Source: Paraburkholderia piptadeniae
GTDB taxonomy: Bacteria > Pseudomonadota > Gammaproteobacteria > Burkholderiales > Burkholderiaceae
Assembly (NCBI RefSeq): GCF_900007165.1
Contig: NZ_CYGY02000051.1
Location: forward strand, 1-50,421
Length of the DNA stretch: 50,421 bases
Direction of reading: 5' to 3'
This document shows, piece by piece, positions 25,406-33,058 of this stretch. Position numbers and translations under genes: made by a program. Below the pieces are notes generated by a model, which saw nothing but the letters and a program-made list of their open reading frames with translations, searched no databases and was not told where the DNA came from. Every line of letters begins with the position of its first letter. Positions within the stretch are counted from its first letter, which is position 1.

Positions 25406-26824
25406 TTAAGCCTGGTTCTGCGCGCGGGCGTGCGCGGCCGCCGATGTTTTCGGCTGCTGCTTCGAGCAAAGCAGCGTGTGCAGTACCACCAGCGTAAGAC
25501 CACCGGAGATCACCGGCTGCTGAAGCACGAGCTGCAGCATCAGCGGCATCGCATGAATGACCTCAGGCGAGATGAAGAGACCACCGAGGCCAACGAGAAA
25601 CGCGAGTCCCGCTGCGATCAGCCGCTGATCGTCCCATTCGACCTGCGCGAGAATGTGCACGCCGTGCATGAAGACGATGCCAAAGAGCAGCGTCGCGGCC
25701 GCTGAGATTACCGGGATCGGCACGACGACGAGCAGCATGTCGAACTTCACGCAGCCACCGAGCACGATCAGCAGGATGCCTGCCGCGAGCGTCACGTAGC
25801 GCGAACCGACACGCGTCGCACGCAGAATGCCGATGTTGTCTGGATATGCGATCGTGCTGAAGCCACCCCACATTGCCGCGACAACCGAGCCGATCGCCAC
25901 GCCGAAGAGACCTTCGGACATGCGGCCCGGACTGAGCGTCTCCTGGCCCCACTCAGCGACTGTCTGGTACAGGGCCATCGATCCCATGCCTGCCGGAATC
26001 AGCACGAGCAGGAACACCGCAACGAGATCGGGGCGCACGCCGAAGCCGAACGGAAAGACGTGCGGTTCGACGACGAACGGCGCGGCCGCCACCGCCGCAA
26101 ACGACACCGGCTGGAACAGCGTGTAGGCCAACGTGCCGAGCGCGAGGCCGAGCAGGATCGCAACGCGGCGCAACCGGCGGCCGCCCCACAGCATCGCGAA
26201 CACGATACCCGCCACGGCGACCGCGCCGGACAGCAGGTTCACGACCGGAAAGCCGGGGCTTTTAGGGCTGCCGATCCAGGTCGGCAGCGCGACGCTGGAG
26301 ATCTGCACCATGATCAGCATCACGATCATCCCGGAGATGATGGGCAGGCGCAGATGCCGCGCGAACATGCCCGCCACGCTGCGTCCGCGGATCGGCGCCG
26401 TGAGCAGACACCAGATCAGCGAAGCGGCGAAGAACGATCCGAACGCCGTGCCGAGCCCGCCTGACTGCAAATGCCCGACCGTCAGCAGCGCACCGAAGCT
26501 GCCCGCGTAAGGGCCCTGCGCGACGGGCAAACGCAACAGCAGCACCGATTGCAGGATCGTGACGATCCCGCACGACATGAAGGTCATCCCGTACAGGTAC
26601 GCGATCTGCGGATCGGGCAGATGAAATGCGCGGCCGAGGATTCCCGGGAACACAAACATGCCCGTCATGCCGAAAACGTTCTGCGGCGCAAGCACGACCA
26701 GTTGCGAGAGTGGCAACCGCTCGTTGATTCCGACGTCGAAGACGCGCGCAGACGCATGCTCTGCGGCGGCCTCCCGGATCGCAGCGCCGGGTTTCGGTAT
26801 GTTTGTGCTCAAGGTGTGTTCCAT
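25406..26824 (-). CDS. NCS2-family nucleobase:cation symporter-like permease
   Basis: A 472-residue inner-membrane protein with about 14 hydrophobic segments. LSQLVVLAPQNVFGMTGMFVFPGIL near the N-terminus is the NCS2 signature region (xanthine/uracil/ascorbate permeases), and VPIPVISAAATLLFGIVFMHGV lies in the C-terminal half. The substrate is unknown; NCS2 members carry purines, pyrimidines and related N-heterocycles. It lies 134 bp downstream of an MFS gene on the same strand and may share that gene's regulated promoter. Its presence is one reason to suspect an N-heterocyclic substrate for this locus. Confidence 0.85.
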   Translation of the reverse strand: MEHTLSTNIPKPGAAIREAAAEHASARVFDVGINERLPLSQLVVLAPQNVFGMTGMFVFPGILGRAFHLPDPQIAYLYGMTFMSCGIVTILQSVLLLRLPVAQGPYAGSFGALLTVGHLQSGGLGTAFGSFFAASLIWCLLTAPIRGRSVAGMFARHLRLPIISGMIVMLIMVQISSVALPTWIGSPKSPGFPVVNLLSGAVAVAGIVFAMLWGGRRLRRVAILLGLALGTLAYTLFQPVSFAAVAAAPFVVEPHVFPFGFGVRPDLVAVFLLVLIPAGMGSMALYQTVAEWGQETLSPGRMSEGLFGVAIGSVVAAMWGGFSTIAYPDNIGILRATRVGSRYVTLAAGILLIVLGGCVKFDMLLVVVPIPVISAAATLLFGIVFMHGVHILAQVEWDDQRLIAAGLAFLVGLGGLFISPEVIHAMPLMLQLVLQQPVISGGLTLVVLHTLLCSKQQPKTSAAAHARAQNQA

Positions 26825-26958
26825 TGATCAAATACGAAATCCTGTCCGGCGAAGCAGACCATGGCCGCATCGCACCCTTTCCCTTCATACGCCATCGCAC
26901 GAAGGAAACAGCTGTATTTCCGTGACAGACAGCTCGCCGCCCGTGTCTTCAGTGATCC

Positions 26959-28257
26959 TTAGTTATCGAGAGGAATGCCCTTCGTCTCGGGACCGAACCA
27001 GACCGACACCATGCCGACGATAAAGAGCAGCGACACCGCCGCCGATGCTGCCGGAAACGAACCGAACTTCGCGACCACGGCGTTGCCGGCGATGGGACCA
27101 ATACTTGTCAGCGCACGGGCCATGTTCCAGCAAAAGCCCTGCCCCGTCGCACGCACGCGGGTCGGGAAAAGTTCGGGCAGATAGGCAGCAAATGTGCCGA
27201 ACGCGCCGATCACGAAGTAACCGTACACGGGCATCAGCCACAGCACCCCGCCGATGTCATGCACCATCATGAACAGCACCAGCGATATCACGAGCGATCC
27301 TGCCGAAAAGATGAAATACGACATTCGGCGGCCAAGTGCATCGAGCATCCAGATCAGCGACAGATAGCCGAGCGTTGCGCCGATCATCATGAGAATGAAC
27401 GCGTAGCTGACCGTCGTGCCGATGTCGCGATGATCGGTAGCCGTGACCGACAGCTGATGAATCCAGCTCGGCAGGAACGTGAGACCGCCCCAGCAGCCGA
27501 GCATGGCCGCCGACGAGACGACCACGCCGATGATCGTCTTGCGGCGAAGTCCTGGCGCGAAGATGGCGGTGAAAGTTTGCATCGCGGATTCGGCGATGAC
27601 GCTGTCGCGCACTTGCACCCAGCGTTGCGGCTCGGGGACGAAGCGGCGCACGAGAATCGTGACGAGCGCGGGCGCGGCGCCCACGCCGAGCACGACCCGC
27701 CAGCCGAAGCGGCCGAGCAGCAGATTGTCGAGCGCCGCCGCGAGAAAGCCGAACGCGAACGCCATCTGCATGATCTGCATCGCACGGGCGCGTTGCCGGC
27801 CCGGCCACGATTCGGCGACGAGCGCGGCCCCTGCCGCCCATTCGCCGCCGATGCCGAAACCGGCCATCGCCTGCGCGACAGCGAGTTCCGTCCATGTTCT
27901 TGAGAAGGCGCTCAGCAGCGTGAAGGCCGCGTAGATGAGGATGGTCCAGCCCATGACGCGCGAGCGGCCGAAGCGGTCGGCGGCCACCCCAAACAGCACG
28001 CCGCCGATGCCCCACGTGAGCAGCTTGCCCGCAATGATGTAGCTGCCGATCTTGCTGATCTCGGTCGCATCCGTGCTATGCAGCAGCTGGCCGACGCTCG
28101 GCACGAGCACGAGCGTGAAGAGATTCAGATCCATCGAATCGAACATCCAGCCGAGGAACGCCGAAATCAGCGCCAGCCACTGATAGCGCGACAACCTGAA
28201 TCCTTGAGGCTCGGCCGAAGCCGCCGACGCCGGCTTCGCGCACTGCGTTGTGCCCAT
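26959..28257 (-). CDS. MFS transporter, AAHS/metabolite:H+ symporter type
   Basis: A 432-residue 12-helix major facilitator. FLGWMFDSMDLNLFTLVL is the first helix with the DxxD-like motif of aromatic acid:H+ symporters, GVAADRFGRSRVMGW is the loop 2-3 MFS motif, and GFGIGGEWAAGAALVAESWP is helix 5. GGAGACGGGACA before the ATG at 28257 sets the start; the frame is open to 28356. The promoter region carries an inverted repeat that looks like a GntR operator (28347-28386). It probably imports the carboxylate degraded by this locus. Confidence 0.87.
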   Translation of the reverse strand: MGTTQCAKPASAASAEPQGFRLSRYQWLALISAFLGWMFDSMDLNLFTLVLVPSVGQLLHSTDATEISKIGSYIIAGKLLTWGIGGVLFGVAADRFGRSRVMGWTILIYAAFTLLSAFSRTWTELAVAQAMAGFGIGGEWAAGAALVAESWPGRQRARAMQIMQMAFAFGFLAAALDNLLLGRFGWRVVLGVGAAPALVTILVRRFVPEPQRWVQVRDSVIAESAMQTFTAIFAPGLRRKTIIGVVVSSAAMLGCWGGLTFLPSWIHQLSVTATDHRDIGTTVSYAFILMMIGATLGYLSLIWMLDALGRRMSYFIFSAGSLVISLVLFMMVHDIGGVLWLMPVYGYFVIGAFGTFAAYLPELFPTRVRATGQGFCWNMARALTSIGPIAGNAVVAKFGSFPAASAAVSLLFIVGMVSVWFGPETKGIPLDN

Positions 28258-28346
28258 TGTCCCGTCTCCTGATCTCTCGCCGCGAAAGCGGGCGATTTTG
28301 ATTGGTACGGGTCGTGGTGCCCGTTTTGTCATTGGGCGCAGTATAG

Positions 28347-28386
28347 CGTAATGCAATTAGATTGCAATACAGATTATTGTATTACG
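28347..28386. promoter_or_regulatory. Inverted-repeat operator candidate before MFS gene
   Basis: The arms CGTAATGCAAT (28347-28357) and ATTGTATTACG (28376-28386) are inverted copies with a single mismatch, 18 bp apart; the spacer holds another ATTGCAATAC. The arm CGTAATACAAT recurs exactly at 29320-29330 upstream of the GntR/decarboxylase pair. It is about 90 bp upstream of the MFS start codon. It is the best candidate for a site of the GntR protein encoded next door. The rest of this 330-bp gap (28387-28587) shows nothing recognisable. Confidence 0.6.
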
Positions 28387-28587
28387 ACTCGATGCGTTAA
28401 ACATCGGAGTCCGCCTGGCAGCGTCTGACGCACAATGAGACAGACACTTCCGGCGGCCCGTCGATGAGGGAAGACCAGGTCTGTTGACAGGACGATCCAC
28501 AACCCGACACGCCGCGATGCGAACCCTCCAGGCTATGGCAAACGTATCGGGTGCGGAAGAAACCGGGAGGAGTGGCGTTTCAGTCGA

Positions 28588-29274
28588 CTAACTGTTGGCC
28601 GCTACGGCAAGCACTTGAACGGCCAGCCTTTCCGCTTGCTCCACATGGCGCTTGCACGCCGCTGCCGCCGCATCGGCGTCGTTTCGCATAATTGCGTCGA
28701 CGATCGTCGCAATTTCGTCATAGCTTTGCGGCAGACGCCCTTCTTGCGAGAGCGTCGTCGCGCGCAGCATCATCACCCGCGTATGAACAAGACGCAGCAT
28801 CTCCGTGAGCACTGGATTGCTGGCGCCCTCGAGCATCACCTCGTAGAACTGCGCCTTTTGTTTCAGGAACCGCATCGTAGCGTCCGGCCCCTGCATGTGC
28901 CGTAGCGACGCAAGTTCGCTCAACGCCTGCTTCAGCACGTTGCGCTGCTCGTCCGTTGCCCGCTCGGTGAACTGGCGGCCCGCTAGCGCCTCGAGTACCG
29001 CGCGCACTTCATAAAGCCCTCTCGCCTCCTCGCCCGTCATGACGGAAACGATCGGGCCCTTGTGCGGAATGATCTGCACGAGTCCCTCGGCCACCAACTG
29101 ACTCAGTGCCTCTCGAACGAGCGTGCGGCTCACACCGAACATTTCGCACAGTTCGCGCTCGACCAGGCGGTCACCCGGCTTGAAAGTAAGATCGCTGATG
29201 CACCCTCGCAAGCTGTCGATCACCTGCTGGCGCAGCGTTGCTACCGGTCGGACTACCAGTCTGTTGGTATTCAT
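28588..29274 (-). CDS. GntR-family regulator, FadR/FCD subfamily
   Basis: A 228-residue regulator. The N-terminal winged helix reads LRQQVIDSLRGCISDLTFKPGDRLVERELCEMFGVSRTLVREALSQLVAEGLVQ, and the all-helical FCD domain follows from about residue 80 (EARGLYEVRAVLEALAGRQ onward). FCD regulators usually bind small carboxylates and act as repressors. It is divergent from the carboxymuconolactone decarboxylase-like gene, and repeated TAATACAAT-type motifs lie in its own promoter and at two other promoters of the locus. It is the only specific regulator in the 25.4-44.5 kb block. Confidence 0.92.
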   Translation of the reverse strand: MNTNRLVVRPVATLRQQVIDSLRGCISDLTFKPGDRLVERELCEMFGVSRTLVREALSQLVAEGLVQIIPHKGPIVSVMTGEEARGLYEVRAVLEALAGRQFTERATDEQRNVLKQALSELASLRHMQGPDATMRFLKQKAQFYEVMLEGASNPVLTEMLRLVHTRVMMLRATTLSQEGRLPQSYDEIATIVDAIMRNDADAAAAACKRHVEQAERLAVQVLAVAANS

Positions 29275-29319
29275 TCCATCCCTTTGTCGTATGAATTGAG
29301 AAGATCTCCGCCAAAACTT

Positions 29320-29382
29320 CGTAATACAATCATATTGACATTCGAAAACGAAGCTCCGATACTGTCTTCCAATTATACAATC
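29320..29382. promoter_or_regulatory. GntR-operator-like repeats in the gntR/decarboxylase intergenic region
   Basis: CGTAATACAAT (29320-29330) repeats the arm found before the MFS gene. ATTATACAATC (29372-29382) is a variant on the other side of the predicted -10 box. The two flank the promoter predicted at 29335-29363, a layout suited to repression. Confidence 0.5.
29335..29363 (+). promoter_or_regulatory. Sigma-70-type promoter for the decarboxylase/molybdenum hydroxylase genes
   Basis: A perfect -35 box TTGACA (29335-29340) and GATACT (four of six) are separated by 17 bp. It lies about 50 bp upstream of the ATG at 29415 and is flanked by operator-like repeats. Confidence 0.5.
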
Positions 29383-29414
29383 CTACAACTGCTGAACCAA
29401 CCCGAAGGATAATC

Positions 29415-29819
29415 ATGGAAGACATCACGCTGTCCGAACGTCGTGCCATCGGCGCACAGATTCGCAAGGAAGTGCTGGGCGCGAGCCACACTGCAGGCGA
29501 CGCCGACCCCCATCTTTTCGACACCGTCTTCCGCGAATACACGGAAGACGTGTGCTGGGGCAATGTGTGGAACCGCCAGGGTCTCACGCGCGCAACGCGC
29601 AGCATGCTGAACCTCGCGATGCTGGCGTCGCTCGGGCGCTGGCACGAATTCGAAGTTCATACCCGCGGTGCAGTGAACAACGGTGTGACGGAAGAGGAAA
29701 TCGCCGAGGTAGTGCTGCAGGCAGGCGTCTATGCAGGCATTCCCGTTGCGGCTGAAGGGTTGCGTCGCGCGAAGGCGGTCGTACTCGACCTGAAGGCGAA
29801 AGCCGCGGCGACTGCCTGA
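29415..29819 (+). CDS. Carboxymuconolactone decarboxylase family protein
   Basis: A 134-residue helical protein of the PcaC family. DVCWGNVWNRQGLTRATRSMLNLAMLASLGRWHEFEVHTRGAVNNGVTEEEIAEVVLQAGVYAGIP is the core with the conserved Glu and His residues of true gamma-carboxymuconolactone decarboxylases. In the protocatechuate branch PcaC converts 4-carboxymuconolactone to 3-oxoadipate enol-lactone. No other pcaGHB gene is in the window, so it may act on a related lactone. AAGGA lies just before the ATG. It is followed by a PcaD-like hydrolase, the natural next step. Confidence 0.85.
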   Translation: MEDITLSERRAIGAQIRKEVLGASHTAGDADPHLFDTVFREYTEDVCWGNVWNRQGLTRATRSMLNLAMLASLGRWHEFEVHTRGAVNNGVTEEEIAEVVLQAGVYAGIPVAAEGLRRAKAVVLDLKAKAAATA

Positions 29820-29982
29820 AGACAGCTTGCGGTTCGTGACGTCGCCCGGCGACCCGGCATCTCATCCCAGGCGCGCATGCCTGGTAGTTCAGGGGATGCA
29901 GGTGTCTCGCGCTGCGGGTTGCCGAGCCGGTAGCCAATCGCACGATTCACCTGTCGTACCCCGCGCCTTCCCCGTTCAAGCC

Positions 29983-30777
29983 ATGTCTCATTCAACTTTC
30001 TGCGAAATCCCAGCCGGCCGCATCGCCTATTCCCGTCGCGGGTCGGGCCGGCCGCTGGTTCTGCTTCATCCGATCGGCGTCGACCGAAGCTGGTGGGACG
30101 AGTACGTCGAGCATTGGGCCGCATCATATGACGTCGTCTCGATCGATATTCGCGGTCACGGTCATTCGAGCGCCGTCACCGCCCCCATCACGATTGCCGA
30201 TCACGCGGCCGACGTCGCCGCAGTGCTACGCCAGGAACGCTTGACGGGCGCCACGCTGATTGGCGTATCGATGGGCGGCATGATTGCGCAGCGTGTTGCG
30301 ATCCAGTTCCCTGCGCTCGTTGGCGCGCTGATTCTCTGCGGAACAGCGGGTGGCTTTCCCGACGAAGTGCGCCCGCGCATTCTCGCGCGCGGCGACATGA
30401 GCCGACAAGGTTCGATGACCGAAGTGATCGACGAAACGATCACGCGCTGGTTCCTCACGGACACGCCGCGCCCCGACCTCGTCCAGAAGTGTCGCGAGCG
30501 GCTCGCCGCGGACGACTGGTACAGCTGGAGCGCGAACTGGCAGGCCATCTCGCTGCTCGACAATCTCGGCGAACTGCCGGGCGTGGCCGCACCGGCGCTC
30601 GTCGTCGCGGGCGATGCCGATGCGAGCATTCCGCCGGCCGTATCGCAGAAGATCGCTGACGCGCTGCCGCACAGCCGTTTCGTCGTGGTGCCGGGTGCCG
30701 CGCATTTTGGTGCGTTCGACATGCACGCAGTCTTCGCAGCGATATTCGACGTTTTTCTGTCGACGCTCACTGAATGA
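29983..30777 (+). CDS. Alpha/beta hydrolase, 3-oxoadipate enol-lactonase (PcaD)-like
   Basis: A 264-residue hydrolase with LLHPIGVDRSWW as oxyanion segment, GVSMGGMIAQ as the nucleophile elbow, GDADASIPP for the acid, and GAAHFGAFD for the histidine. This is the PcaD-like pattern and length. The frame is open to 29827, but MSHSTFCEIPAGRIAYSRRG at 29983 matches the family N-terminus. Paired with the preceding PcaC-like gene it suggests decarboxylation and then hydrolysis of a lactone, as in the beta-ketoadipate route. The specific substrate remains open. Confidence 0.82.
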   Translation: MSHSTFCEIPAGRIAYSRRGSGRPLVLLHPIGVDRSWWDEYVEHWAASYDVVSIDIRGHGHSSAVTAPITIADHAADVAAVLRQERLTGATLIGVSMGGMIAQRVAIQFPALVGALILCGTAGGFPDEVRPRILARGDMSRQGSMTEVIDETITRWFLTDTPRPDLVQKCRERLAADDWYSWSANWQAISLLDNLGELPGVAAPALVVAGDADASIPPAVSQKIADALPHSRFVVVPGAAHFGAFDMHAVFAAIFDVFLSTLTE

Positions 30778-30849
30778 AATGAAACGCGAGCTCGCCCGAG
30801 CGTTGGGACAGTTTCACGCGCCACGCGGCTCAGTAGTGACCAGATAAAT

Positions 30850-30879
30850 GGAGCGGCGCCCGCACGGGCCGATCGCTCC
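30850..30879 (+). other. Two-tier hairpin in the coxG leader
   Basis: Outer arms GGAGCG/CGCTCC and inner arms GCCCG/CGGGC form a nested stem just before the ribosome-binding site AGGAGGCACC. There is no T-run after it, so it is probably an RNA processing, stability or translation element rather than a terminator. Confidence 0.4.
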
Positions 30880-30890
30880 CAGGAGGCACC

Positions 30891-31601
30891 ATGGCAATCA
30901 CAATCCGATCGTCTTTCACGGTCGATGCACCGCCCACGGATGTGTGGGCAACGATGATCGACATCGAACGGTCCGCACCGTGCTTTCCGGGCGCGGAACT
31001 CAAGGAACAGCAGCCCGACGGCAGCTACAAGGGCGGCTTCACCGTCAAGCTTGGCCCGCTCACGCTGAAGTTCGCGGGCAAATTCAAGATTGCTGAACAG
31101 AACGACGCCGACCACGCGGTCGTGGTGTCCGCCAGTGGCACCGACACGAAAGGCCGCGGCGGCGCCGAAGCGCAGATCAACGCAGCCGTCGCCGACGCGG
31201 GCGGCGGCAAGACGAAAGTCGACGTCGTGTCGGACGTCAATCTGTCGGGCACGGTCGCGCAGTACGGGCGCGGCGCCGGGATGATCGAGGCGCTCTCGCA
31301 GCAACTGCTGAACCAGTTCGCGAAGAACCTTGCCGCCCTCATCGAAGCGGACTCCGCGCACGCCGCCCAGGCCGCACAGGCCGCTCCCGCCGCCGCACAG
31401 GAGACCGCGAGCGAGCCTGGTGCGCCCGCCGCCACTGCAGCGGCACCGGATGCGCCCAGGCCGGCCACCGAAGCGCGCCGCCCGCCGCCCGCACCGGCAC
31501 CCGTCGCGCCGCTGGACGCCGGCGCACTCATGCGCAAGGCGATGTGGCAATCGATCCGGAATTTCTTCACGCGGCTCTTCGGGGTCAAGCAGCATCACTG
31601 A
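30891..31601 (+). CDS. CoxG-like SRPBCC protein, molybdenum hydroxylase accessory
   Basis: A 236-residue protein. Residues 1-145 are a CoxG/SRPBCC domain (FTVDAPPTDVWATMIDIERSAPCFPGAEL to SGTVAQYGRGAGMIE). Residues about 155-210 are an Ala/Pro-rich linker. The tail MRKAMWQSIRNFFTRLFGV looks like an amphipathic helix that could bind membrane. CoxG in carbon-monoxide oxidisers is needed to anchor CO dehydrogenase to the membrane; the same role is inferred here for the following enzyme. AGGAGG precedes the ATG. It is the first gene of the coxG-M-S-L-type set. Confidence 0.82.
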   Translation: MAITIRSSFTVDAPPTDVWATMIDIERSAPCFPGAELKEQQPDGSYKGGFTVKLGPLTLKFAGKFKIAEQNDADHAVVVSASGTDTKGRGGAEAQINAAVADAGGGKTKVDVVSDVNLSGTVAQYGRGAGMIEALSQQLLNQFAKNLAALIEADSAHAAQAAQAAPAAAQETASEPGAPAATAAAPDAPRPATEARRPPPAPAPVAPLDAGALMRKAMWQSIRNFFTRLFGVKQHH

Positions 31602-31631
31602 AGAAGTCACCGCCGCACTATCGGAGCACGC

Positions 31632-32513
31632 ATGAAACCCAGTGAATTCCAGTATCACGCGCCGACCACCGTCGACGAAGCCGCGCGGTTGCTCGGGACG
31701 CTCGAGGACGCGCGAGTGCTCGCCGGCGGCCAGTCGCTGATGCCGATGATGAACTTCCGGTATCTGATGACGAGTCACCTGATCGACCTGAACGGCGTCG
31801 AGGCACTGACCCGCATCGAAGAGCGCAATGGCCGCCTTCACATCGGCGCGATGGCACGGCAACGTGACATCGAACTGTCGCCGCTCGTCACGAAGCGCGC
31901 ACCGCTGATCCGCGAGGCATACCAGCTCGTCAGCCACAAGCAGATCCGCAACCGCGGCACGCTCGGCGGCAGCCTGTGCCAGCTGGATCCGTCGTCGGAG
32001 CAGCCGTGCTTCACCGCCGCGCTCGACGGCGTGCTGACGATCGCCCGCTACGAAGACGGCGCAGTCAAGCGCCGCGAGCTGCCGATGTCCGACTGGGCGC
32101 TGATGTACATGACTCCCGCGCTCGAAGAAGGCGAACTGCTCGCCGGCATCTCGCTCGATATCTGGCCCGAAGGTCATGGCTATGCATTCGAAGAGTTCGC
32201 GCGGCGCCATGGCGATTACGCAATCGTCGGTGTCGCGGCGCTTTGCACCGCGGATGCGCAAGGACGCCTCGACCGCGTATCGCTGACGATCTGCGGTGTT
32301 GCGCCCGGCCCCGTACGGATGCAAGAGGTCGAGACGTCCCTGCGTGGACGCCCGATGGACGAAAGCGCGCTGCGTATCGCGAGCGACGCCGCCCGCGCGC
32401 TCGACGTGATGACCGACGCGCACGTGAGTACCGACTACCGCCAGCATCTCGCCGGCGTCCTGACCGAAAGAGCGCTGAAACGGGCGTTCTCGCGCGTCGC
32501 AAGACAATCGTAG
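31632..32513 (+). CDS. Molybdenum hydroxylase FAD-binding (medium) subunit
   Basis: A 293-residue subunit of the xanthine dehydrogenase/CO dehydrogenase family. The FAD-binding motifs are VLAGGQSLMPMMNFR (residues about 31-45) and NRGTLGGSLCQLDPSSE (about 109-125), followed by the CO-dehydrogenase flavoprotein C-terminal domain. It passes electrons from the iron-sulfur subunit to an acceptor. It lies between coxG and the 2Fe-2S subunit gene, 19 bp from the latter. It is full length. Confidence 0.92.
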   Translation: MKPSEFQYHAPTTVDEAARLLGTLEDARVLAGGQSLMPMMNFRYLMTSHLIDLNGVEALTRIEERNGRLHIGAMARQRDIELSPLVTKRAPLIREAYQLVSHKQIRNRGTLGGSLCQLDPSSEQPCFTAALDGVLTIARYEDGAVKRRELPMSDWALMYMTPALEEGELLAGISLDIWPEGHGYAFEEFARRHGDYAIVGVAALCTADAQGRLDRVSLTICGVAPGPVRMQEVETSLRGRPMDESALRIASDAARALDVMTDAHVSTDYRQHLAGVLTERALKRAFSRVARQS

Positions 32514-32532
32514 AGTGACAGAGGAGATGGAC

Positions 32533-33054
32533 ATGGAGACTCGTATCGTCAGAGTCGTCGTCAACGGCACCGCTTATGAGCACGAGGTGGAATCGCGCCG
32601 CATGCTCGGTGATTTCCTGCGTCACGACCTCAATCTCACCGGCACGCACTACGGTTGCGAGCACGGCGTATGCGGTGCCTGCACCGTGCTGATCGAAGGC
32701 CGCACCGCGCGTGCCTGCCTGACCCTCGCCGCCCAGGTGAACGGCCGCTCGCTGACCACCGTCGAAGGGCTCGCCCACGCCGATGGCACGCTCAACGAGT
32801 TGCAGAAGGCCTTTAGCGAAACGCACGCGCTGCAATGCGGGTTCTGTACGCCCGGCATGCTGATGACGCTGACCGAACTGCTGAACGAAACGGACTCGCC
32901 GACGGAAGCCGAAATCCGCGAAGCGATCACGGGCAATCTTTGCCGCTGTACGGGCTATCAGCCGATCGTGGCTGCCGCCCTGCTCGCTGCACAGCGCATT
33001 CGCGATCAGCGTGCTGCTACGCCGGCGGCACCGGCAGCACACGCTACGGAGTAA
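32533..33054 (+). CDS. Molybdenum hydroxylase [2Fe-2S] (small) subunit
   Basis: A 173-residue iron-sulfur subunit. The N-terminal plant-type cluster is GCEHGVCGACTVLIEGRTARAC and the C-terminal four-helix cluster is CGFCTPGM plus CRCTGYQPIV. It relays electrons from the molybdenum centre to FAD. GAGGAG lies six bases before the ATG at 32533; earlier in-frame starts (GTG 32515, ATG 32527) are less well placed. The C-terminus ends four bases before the large-subunit ATG. Confidence 0.93.
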   Translation: METRIVRVVVNGTAYEHEVESRRMLGDFLRHDLNLTGTHYGCEHGVCGACTVLIEGRTARACLTLAAQVNGRSLTTVEGLAHADGTLNELQKAFSETHALQCGFCTPGMLMTLTELLNETDSPTEAEIREAITGNLCRCTGYQPIVAAALLAAQRIRDQRAATPAAPAAHATE

Positions 33055-33058
33055 CACG

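Noticed and set aside
26822..26836. A TTGATCAAAT motif at the start of the NCS2 permease gene, like a DmpR site
   Set aside because: It is single, overlaps the start-codon region, and no -24/-12 promoter lies at a suitable distance. It is probably chance.
31025..32570. Long open frames on the minus strand opposite coxG and the FAD subunit (up to 789 codons)
   Set aside because: They are antisense shadows of high-GC genes. Their translations are Arg/Ala-rich without domains, while the plus-strand proteins are full-length family members.
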